Assembly: GCA_020860805.1 (NCBI GenBank)
Contig: JAJBTP010000606.1
Span: 1 to 7,131 of the forward strand
Reading direction: 5' to 3'
Source of the DNA: Tannerellaceae bacterium
GTDB taxonomy: Bacteria > Bacteroidota > Bacteroidia > Bacteroidales > Tannerellaceae
DNA: 7,131 bases
Shown here: positions 1-4,694 of the stretch, one piece after another
Layout: each line of letters starts with the position of its first letter
How positions within the stretch are numbered: position 1 is the first letter of the stretch
Notes under the pieces: model-generated
What the model was told of the DNA's origin: nothing
Seen by the model: only the letters and a program-made list of their open reading frames with translations
Database searches by the model: none
Position numbers and translations under genes: made by a program

Positions 1-2
1 GA

Positions 3-140
3 TATAAATTAAGAAAAGAAAAAGGTTGTTATATCTATTCCACTCATTGGCGTGTTGTAAAAATAGATGGGAAAACCGGAAAAATTCTATTAGGTATTCA
101 TCGTTCAACTCCGGACTGTGGAAATTTCCGGCGAAACTAA
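3..140 (+). CDS. C-terminal end of an unrecognised protein (5' truncated by window)
   Basis: An open frame enters from the left edge and ends at the TAA at 138-140, giving 45 residues. The readable part contains HWRVVKIDGKTGKILLGIH and ends in TPDCGNFRRN, a basic tail. The lysine- and glycine-rich KIDGKTGKI stretch resembles a beta-hairpin, but I do not recognise the family. The frame is supported as real by its length to the edge, by codon use like that of the neighbours, and by the hairpin terminator that begins within its stop codon. It is convergent with the transporter gene on the other strand. No function can be assigned from this fragment. Confidence 0.55.
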   Translation, partial: YKLRKEKGCYIYSTHWRVVKIDGKTGKILLGIHRSTPDCGNFRRN

Positions 141-174
141 AAAGAGGCCGCTCCGTAATGAAACAACCTCTTTT
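140..174. terminator. Bidirectional hairpin terminator between convergent genes
   Basis: The bases AAAAGAGG (140-147) pair perfectly with CCTCTTTT (167-174), giving an 8-bp stem with a 19-nt loop. The right arm ends in four T on the plus strand. On the minus strand the transcript from the transporter gene ends in a run of five U. The hairpin sits between the stop of the plus-strand fragment (138-140) and the stop of the minus-strand transporter (195-197), the expected place for a shared terminator. The loop is rather long, which lowers certainty about its strength. Confidence 0.6.
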
Positions 175-194
175 ATAGTATTTATTCTGCCTTA

Positions 195-1566
195 TTATGA
201 TGTTTGTGCAGTTTTTATTTTTTCTTTAATAAAGACAACAGAAAGCGCAGCAAATAATAAGAAAATACCACCGGTTAATAAAGCATACATAGCATGTCCA
301 CCATAGAAATTGCGTACAATCCATCCATGGATAAGCCCGTTGGTAATTTGTGGGAAGGTAATAAAGAAGTTAAACAATCCCATGTAGGTTCCCATCTTTT
401 CCGGAGGAAGACAATTTGATAAAATTGCGTAGGGCATAGCTAAAATACTGGCCCAGGCAATACCGATTCCAATCATAGAAAGAATCATCATATTGGTATC
501 TGTAAAGAAATACAGAGACATGAGTCCCAAACCTCCCAATATAAGACAAACCGCATGCGTCATCTTCCGTCCCAACCGGGCTGCGATAGGTATCAATAAC
601 AGAGCAAACAACATAGCTACCAAATTATATATACCAAATAACTCTCCTACCTTATCCCCGGCCTGTGCATACTCCAGTGAAGACGGGTCAGTAACTCCAT
701 AAACATGTTCGGCAAGAGCCGGAGTAATATATACCCACATTGAAAAGAGGGCAAACCAGGCGAAAAACTGGCAAATTCCTAACTGCCACATGACCTTAGG
801 CATATTCATAAAGTCATGAGCGATTTCTACCAGACCGTTTTTCTTTTTAACCTCACATTTATCTTCTGCTTCTTTACCACTAAATTCAGCCAGTTCAGCC
901 GGACTATATTCTTTTGTCTTAAAAATAGTCCACATTACACTTAGAAATAAAATGGCTGCTCCTGTATAAAAAGCAAATTTCACATTGTCGGCAACTTCTC
1001 CGGGAACAGCAGTATTCGAGAATCCTATTTTTGTCATAATACTGGGGAGCCAGGAACCAACTACTGCACCGATACCTATGAGGAAGGTCTGTATCGAAAA
1101 CCCTATGGTATGTTGTTTTTCCGGTAACATATCACCTACCAATGCACGGAAAGGTTCCATGGCTACATTAATAGAAGCATCCATTATCATCAGCATACCG
1201 GCACCTATCAGCATAGGAGAAAGAATTGCATGTGTGGTTTCCGGTGAAATAAATAATCCTGCATTCGGCATCAGAATTAAAGCAATAGTAGTCAGAATAG
1301 CCCCCCACCAGGAAAAACGGTCTGCGACGTCCTAAACGGCACCAGGTTTTATCTGAATAATGTCCGATAATAGGTTGGATAATCATTCCGGTAACCGGAG
1401 CGGCCAACCAGAATAAAGAGAGATGTTCAACATCCGCACCGTAGTTTTGTAGAATTCTAATTCTACTGGAGTTAGCATTTTGTAGAGCGAATCCAAACTG
1501 GATTCCCAAAAAGCCAAAGGTCAGATTCCAGATCTGCCAGAAACTTAGAAAGGGTTTTTCTTTCAT
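195..1566 (-). pseudogene. SLC45-family MFS sugar transporter, broken by a 1-nt frameshift
   Basis: This is a 12-helix inner-membrane transporter of the major facilitator superfamily, in the SLC45/sucrose-maltose branch (sugar:H+ symport in characterised members). The N-terminal part (ATG at 1566-1564, 89 residues in frame) carries the branch signature LGRRRPFFLVG after helix 2, preceded by GHYSDKTWCR. The rest of the protein (about 370 residues, including MDASINVAMEPFRALVGDML and the closing IKEKIKTAQTS) continues in another frame. The frames join at a run of six C (1301-1306). With five, the reading is LVGAILTTIALILMPNAG and the product is 456 residues, a normal family length. As written, translation runs out of frame and stops at residue 132. 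Bacteroidetes relatives often sit beside alpha-glucan or disaccharide enzymes, but none is visible here, so the substrate is open. It may be functional if the extra base is a sequencing error. Confidence 0.85.
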
Positions 1567-1609
1567 GATTTAAATTTTATGGTTCATTCAATTTTATGGT
1601 CTAGCGTGA

Positions 1610-1617
1610 CAAAAGTA
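1610..1617 (-). promoter_or_regulatory. Candidate -7 promoter element for the MFS transporter
   Basis: On the minus strand these bases read TACTTTTG, matching the Bacteroidetes -7 consensus TAnnTTTG. The implied transcription start is near 1603-1605, leaving a leader of roughly 38 nt before the ATG at 1566. I see no good -33 TTTG at the usual spacing, only a T-rich stretch near 1634-1641 read on the minus strand. The element is supported by consensus and position only. Confidence 0.4.
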
Positions 1618-1681
1618 ACGCTTCTGTATGTAACTAAAAAGTTTCTTAATATAAAAAGCAACTGATGTATAAAGAAATTAT

Positions 1682-1689
1682 TAACTTTG
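1682..1689 (+). promoter_or_regulatory. Candidate -7 promoter element for the oxidoreductase operon
   Basis: The bases TAACTTTG match the Bacteroidetes -7 consensus TAnnTTTG. Transcription would begin near 1694-1697, giving a leader of about 48 nt before the ATG at 1744. That leader opens with an inverted repeat (1697-1721). A -33 TTTG is not evident upstream. It is the only consensus match I found in the 177-bp divergent gap oriented towards the operon. Confidence 0.45.
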
Positions 1690-1696
1690 GGGCTTC

Positions 1697-1721
1697 AACC
1701 TGCCCAATAACAAAACAGGTT
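1697..1721 (+). repeat. Inverted repeat in the leader of the oxidoreductase operon
   Basis: AACCTG (1697-1702) and CAGGTT (1716-1721) are exact reverse complements separated by 13 nt. The repeat lies at the predicted 5' end of the operon mRNA. It could form a small RNA hairpin or be a dyad for a regulator. There is no T-run after it, so it is not a terminator. Six-base dyads occur by chance, so function is uncertain. Confidence 0.35.
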
Positions 1722-1743
1722 TATACGTTAAAACAAGTATAAG

Positions 1744-1980
1744 ATGGCGAAAATAAAAGGAACTGTAATTGTTAACACGGAACGTTGTAAAGGTTGTGAT
1801 CTCTGTGTAGTATCCTGCCCATCGGATGTGTTGGAATTACATCCCCGTGAAGTTAATAATAAAGGTAATAAAGGATACCATTTTGTGTACATGAAAAACC
1901 CGGATCTCTGCATTGGTTGTGCCAATTGTGGTTTAGTCTGCCCGGACGGATGTCTTACGATTTATAAAGTTAAAATATAA
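1744..1980 (+). CDS. korD: 2-oxoacid:ferredoxin oxidoreductase delta subunit (two [4Fe-4S] ferredoxin)
   Basis: This 78-residue protein is the electron-transfer subunit of a 2-oxoacid:ferredoxin oxidoreductase. It carries electrons from the thiamine-diphosphate centre of the beta subunit to external ferredoxin, in the cytoplasm. Two classic cluster motifs are visible: CKGCDLCVVSCP (Cys 15, 18, 21, 25) and CIGCANCGLVCP (Cys 56, 59, 62, 66). Each has four ligands, enough for two [4Fe-4S] clusters. A 30-residue insert separates the motifs, as in KorD/VorD proteins. The ATG at 1744 follows an A-rich leader without a Shine-Dalgarno site, which is normal for Bacteroidetes. It is the first gene of the operon, 16 bp before vorB. 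The kor or vor name depends on the 2-oxoacid used, which this subunit does not reveal. Confidence 0.9.
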   Translation: MAKIKGTVIVNTERCKGCDLCVVSCPSDVLELHPREVNNKGNKGYHFVYMKNPDLCIGCANCGLVCPDGCLTIYKVKI

Positions 1981-1996
1981 TCAAAAGTTTCCTGAT

Positions 1997-3081
1997 ATGA
2001 ACGAAGATATAAAACTGATGAAGGGTAATGAGGCTATTGCCCATGCTGCTATCCGGTACGGAGCTGATGGATATTTTGGTTATCCTATTACCCCTCAATC
2101 TGAAATTCTGGAAACCCTTATGGCGGAAAAACCCTGGGAAACAACCGGTATGGTAGTTTTACAAGCTGAAAGCGAAGTTGCTGCTATTAATATGGTATAT
2201 GGAGGTGCAGGAAGTGGAAAACGTGTATTGACCTCTTCTTCCAGTCCGGGTATCAGTCTTAAACAGGAGGGTATTTCTTATATAGCAGGTGCTGACTTAC
2301 CTTGTTTGATTGTTAACATCATGCGCGGAGGAGACCCGGATTAGGGACTATTCAACCCAGCCAGGCTGATTACTTTCAAACCGTAAAAGGAGGTGGTCAT
2401 GGTGACTACCGTTTGATTACGTTGGCTCCTTCGTCCGTACAGGAGATGGCCGATTTTGTTGGTTTAGGTTTTGAACTGGCTTTCAGATATGCTAATCCGG
2501 TCATGATATTAGCCGATGGCATTATCGGACAAATGATGGAAAAAGTGGTACTTCCTCCCTACCAACCACGGAAAAGTGAAGCCGAAATCCGGGAGGAATC
2601 TCCCTGGGCTGCACAAGGGAAAATCAATAATCGTCCTCCTAACATTATTACTTCACTGGAACTTGATCCGGGTAAAATGGAAGAAAAAAACATTCGCTTC
2701 CAACAGAAATATAAAGAAATTGAAAACGCGGAAGTCCGCTTTGAAGAGTATCATTGTGAAGATGCGGACTACCTGTTAATTGCTTTTGGGTCGGCAGCCC
2801 GTATTTGTCAAAAAGTAGTGGAAATCGCCCGGGCTGAAGGGATTCGTTTAGGTTTGCTCCGTCCTGTCACGTTATGGCCTTTTCCTTCGAATGTTATTTC
2901 TGCGTATGCCGATCATGTCAAAGGGATGTTATCTGTAGAACTGAATGCCGGACAAATGGTTGAAGATGTAAAACTGGCTGTAAACGGGAAAGTAAAGGTG
3001 GAACATTTCGGACGTTTAGGTGGAATTGTATTTACTCCGGATGAAGTGTTAGAAGCATTGAAAACAAAGTTATTATACTAA
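1997..3081 (+). pseudogene. vorB: 2-oxoacid:ferredoxin oxidoreductase alpha subunit VorB, frameshifted
   Basis: This is the alpha subunit of a 2-oxoisovalerate (or 2-oxoglutarate) ferredoxin oxidoreductase. It supplies the pyrimidine-binding domain I and domain II that complete the active site with the TPP-binding beta subunit. The N-terminal domain shows MKGNEAIAHAAIRYGADGYF, then GYPITPQSEI and LQAESEVAAINMVYGGAGSG. The first frame ends after MRGGDPD at a TAG (2342-2344). The protein continues in another frame as PGLGTIQPSQADYFQTVKGG through ILADGIIGQMMEKVVLPP to the C-terminal EALKTKLLY. Removing two bases (GA, about 2333-2334) restores the family sequence MRGGPGLGT and a normal 360-residue product. 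As written, only 115 residues would be made, without domain II. No slippery heptamer is visible, so programmed frameshifting is unlikely. The 16-bp and 5-bp gaps to its neighbours fit one transcript. Confidence 0.88.
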
Positions 3082-3086
3082 TAGAT

Positions 3087-3257
3087 ATGCGCGGAAGTAA
3101 ACTGGATGATATAATGACACTACTTTTCATGTTGCTGGCTATTGCATCTGTGGTAGTCTTATTTATTGCTAATACCCGCACAGCATTCCTAGGGATAGCC
3201 GGCGTAGCTGTTATTTTAAGGATTATACAATATATCCTGAGATTCATCAAAAAATAA
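3087..3257 (+). CDS. Small two-helix membrane protein inside the oxidoreductase operon
   Basis: This is a 56-residue open frame from the ATG at 3087, 5 bp after the vorB stop, to the TAA at 3255-3257. A short polar N-terminus (MRGSKLDDIM) is followed by a hydrophobic helix at about residues 11-28 (TLLFMLLAIASVVVLFIA). A tight NTRT turn comes next, then a second hydrophobic segment at about 33-51 and a basic tail (RFIKK). This predicts a hairpin in the inner membrane with both ends in the cytoplasm. I do not recognise a family. The tight spacing and same orientation suggest it is translated with the operon. The other subunits are soluble, so it might anchor the enzyme at the membrane or be unrelated. 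Its function is unknown. Confidence 0.65.
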   Translation: MRGSKLDDIMTLLFMLLAIASVVVLFIANTRTAFLGIAGVAVILRIIQYILRFIKK

Positions 3258-3259
3258 TT

Positions 3260-3280
3260 GTCAATTATCAATCGTCAACT
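3260..3280 (+). repeat. Three degenerate 7-nt repeats before the beta-subunit gene
   Basis: The sequence reads as three consecutive heptads: GTCAATT, ATCAATC and GTCAACT. It fills most of the 31-bp gap between the small membrane protein and the beta subunit. The copies differ at one to three positions. From memory, similar TCAATT-type heptads occur in intergenic gaps of other Bacteroidales; I cannot check this here. No function is known to me. Confidence 0.5.
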
Positions 3281-3288
3281 TAAAAAGT

Positions 3289-4053
3289 ATGGAAACAAAT
3301 GATATGATAAAACCGGAAAATCTGGTATATGATAAACCCCGGTTAATGAATGACAATCCGATGCATTATTGTCCCGGATGTAGTCATGGTGTCATCCATA
3401 AACTTATCGCTGAAGTAATAGAAGAGATGGGTATGGAGGATAAAACAATCGGTGTATCACCGGTTGGATGTGCTGTGTTTGCCTATAATTATCTGGATAT
3501 CGACTGGATAGAAGCGGCCCACGGACGTGCACCGGCAGTGGCTACTGTATTGAAACGCCTGAATCCCGAAAAAATGATATTCACTTACCAGGGAGATGGC
3601 GACCTGGCAGCCATCGGCACAGCCGAAACTATTCATGCAGCTAACCGGGGAGAAAATATTGTTATAGTTTTTGTAAACAATGCTATTTATGGAATGACAG
3701 GAGGACAAATGGCCCCTACTACCCTGGAAGGTATGCCGACATCAACCTGTCCTTACGGACGAGATATAGCTTTAAACGGATATCCATTGAAAATCGGAGA
3801 AATTCTGGCACAGCTGGAAGGTACGTGCCTGGTAACCCGTCAGAGTGTACAAACTGCAGCAGCAGTCCGGAAAGGGAAAAAGATGTTACGGAAAGCTTTT
3901 GAAAATTCAATGAGTGGCAAAGGTACTTCCATCGTTGAATTCGTTTCTACCTGTGCTTCCGGATGGAAAATGACACCGGACCAGGCAAATAAATGGATGG
4001 TTGAAAATATGTTTCCATTTTATCCTTTAGGGGATATAAAAAATAAAGAGTAA
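3289..4053 (+). CDS. korB: 2-oxoacid:ferredoxin oxidoreductase beta subunit (TPP-binding)
   Basis: This 254-residue cytoplasmic subunit binds thiamine diphosphate and a [4Fe-4S] cluster and carries out decarboxylation of the 2-oxoacid. HYCPGCSHG (Cys 28 and 31) and GVSPVGCAVF (Cys 61) give conserved cysteine ligands. The TPP/Mg signature starts at GDGDLAAIG (102-110) and closes with VFVNNAIYGMTGGQ (127-140). TTLEG follows, and FVSTCASGWKMTP near the C-terminus holds a further cysteine typical of the KorB/VorA group. The length fits the short-beta class, which has no fused ferredoxin, consistent with the separate delta gene at 1744. The ATG at 3289 is used; a second Met at residue 6 is a possible alternative. 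One base separates its stop from the gamma gene. Substrate choice between 2-oxoglutarate and branched-chain 2-oxoacids is not settled by these motifs. Confidence 0.92.
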   Translation: METNDMIKPENLVYDKPRLMNDNPMHYCPGCSHGVIHKLIAEVIEEMGMEDKTIGVSPVGCAVFAYNYLDIDWIEAAHGRAPAVATVLKRLNPEKMIFTYQGDGDLAAIGTAETIHAANRGENIVIVFVNNAIYGMTGGQMAPTTLEGMPTSTCPYGRDIALNGYPLKIGEILAQLEGTCLVTRQSVQTAAAVRKGKKMLRKAFENSMSGKGTSIVEFVSTCASGWKMTPDQANKWMVENMFPFYPLGDIKNKE

Positions 4054-4054
4054 T

Positions 4055-4600
4055 ATGAAGCAGGAAATTATCATAGCCGGCTTTGGCGGACAGGGAATCT
4101 TATCCATGGGTAAAATTCTGGCTTATTCAGGATTAATGGAAGGAAAAGAAGTTACATGGATGTCCTCTTATGGCCCGGAACAGCGAGGAGGAACAGCGAA
4201 TGTAACGGTCATATTAAGTGATGAACCGATTAGTTCTCCCATCCTGAATGAATATGATATTGCCATCATATTAAACCAGCCCTCTCTGGAAAAATTTGAA
4301 GACAAAATCAAGCCGGGAGGAATACTGATTTATGACGGATATGGTATACACACAGACATCCGGCGTAAAGATATTGATGTTTACCGGGTGGATGCCATGG
4401 ATACAGCTACTGAAATGAAAAATGAAAGAGCTTTCAACATGCTTATTCTGGGTGGATTATTACGGGTTTCTCCTTTGGTAGAAATAGATAATGTTATATT
4501 AGGATTAAAAAAATCTCTTCCGGAAAGGCATCATAAACTGATACCCATGAACATAGAGGCAATCCGTAAAGGTATGGAGATTATACAGAAAGTAATCTAA
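4055..4600 (+). CDS. korC: 2-oxoacid:ferredoxin oxidoreductase gamma subunit
   Basis: This 181-residue gamma-domain subunit (pyruvate/ketoisovalerate oxidoreductase catalytic domain family) belongs to the cytoplasmic 2-oxoacid:ferredoxin oxidoreductase, where the gamma domain is associated with CoA handling. The family glycine motif IIAGFGGQGILSMGKILA lies at residues 6-23. The second hallmark, SYGPEQRGGTANVTV, lies at 38-52. The remainder alternates strands and helices (YDIAIILNQPSLEKF, GGILIYDGYGI) and ends in a helical KGMEIIQKVI. The length is normal and the frame is intact. The ATG at 4055 lies one base after the beta-subunit stop, indicating translational coupling. It is the last gene of the operon, followed by a hairpin terminator. 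Confidence 0.92.
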   Translation: MKQEIIIAGFGGQGILSMGKILAYSGLMEGKEVTWMSSYGPEQRGGTANVTVILSDEPISSPILNEYDIAIILNQPSLEKFEDKIKPGGILIYDGYGIHTDIRRKDIDVYRVDAMDTATEMKNERAFNMLILGGLLRVSPLVEIDNVILGLKKSLPERHHKLIPMNIEAIRKGMEIIQKVI

Positions 4601-4621
4601 CCTATATATGGTATTTTACTT

Positions 4622-4641
4622 TAACTACTTATAACTACTTT
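4622..4641. repeat. Tandem pair of 10-nt repeats after the operon
   Basis: TAACTACTTA (4622-4631) is followed directly by TAACTACTTT (4632-4641), differing at the last base only. The pair lies 21 bp past the gamma-subunit stop and just before the terminator stem. It may be simple slippage duplication; no role is evident. Confidence 0.5.
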
Positions 4642-4646
4642 TAAAT

Positions 4647-4680
4647 GGGGCATTCCTGTCGTAAGAATGTCCTTTATTTA
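4647..4680 (+). terminator. Rho-independent terminator of the oxidoreductase operon
   Basis: The bases 4647-4655 (GGGGCATTC) pair with 4665-4673 (GAATGTCCT), giving a 9-bp stem that includes two G-U pairs and has a 9-nt loop. A T-rich tail (TTATTTA, 4674-4680) follows. It lies about 45 bp past the gamma-subunit stop. The tail runs directly into the candidate promoter of the porin gene, so terminator and promoter are packed together in about 45 bp. Confidence 0.65.
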
Positions 4681-4688
4681 TATATTTG
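4681..4688 (+). promoter_or_regulatory. Candidate -7 promoter element for the porin gene
   Basis: TATATTTG matches the Bacteroidetes -7 consensus TAnnTTTG. The last base is only 6 nt before the ATG at 4695, so transcription from it would start at or next to the initiation codon and give an almost leaderless mRNA. The -33 region falls inside the preceding terminator hairpin and lacks a clear TTTG. The match may be fortuitous in this AT-rich stretch. Confidence 0.4.
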
Positions 4689-4694
4689 CAGTCC

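Noticed and set aside
118..306. Plus-strand open frame of 62 residues starting with GTG
   Set aside because: It overlaps the end of the left-edge gene, crosses the terminator hairpin and runs into the 3' end of the transporter; the protein has no family features.
493..1335. Plus-strand open frames (493-702 and 985-1335) opposite the transporter
   Set aside because: They lie antisense to the coding frame of a clear MFS protein and have no recognisable domain or start context.
1567..1743. A riboswitch or small RNA in the divergent intergenic region
   Set aside because: Only one short dyad is visible; no thiamine, cobalamin or other known riboswitch core was recognised and the leader is too short.
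2320..2345. Programmed ribosomal frameshift in vorB
   Set aside because: No X-XXY-YYZ slippery heptamer precedes the TAG and I see no stimulatory hairpin just downstream; family members are single-frame genes.
3032..3271. Minus-strand open frame of 79 residues covering the small membrane protein
   Set aside because: Antisense to the vorB end and to the tightly spaced plus-strand small gene, whose spacing and topology are more convincing.
3457..3910. Minus-strand open frames (3457-3708, 3719-3910) inside the beta-subunit gene
   Set aside because: Shadows of a strongly supported coding frame with TPP motifs on the other strand.
4686..4694. TTG at 4686 as the start of the porin
   Set aside because: The TTG is part of the TATATTTG promoter match; starting at the ATG at 4695 gives a canonical MKK signal peptide.
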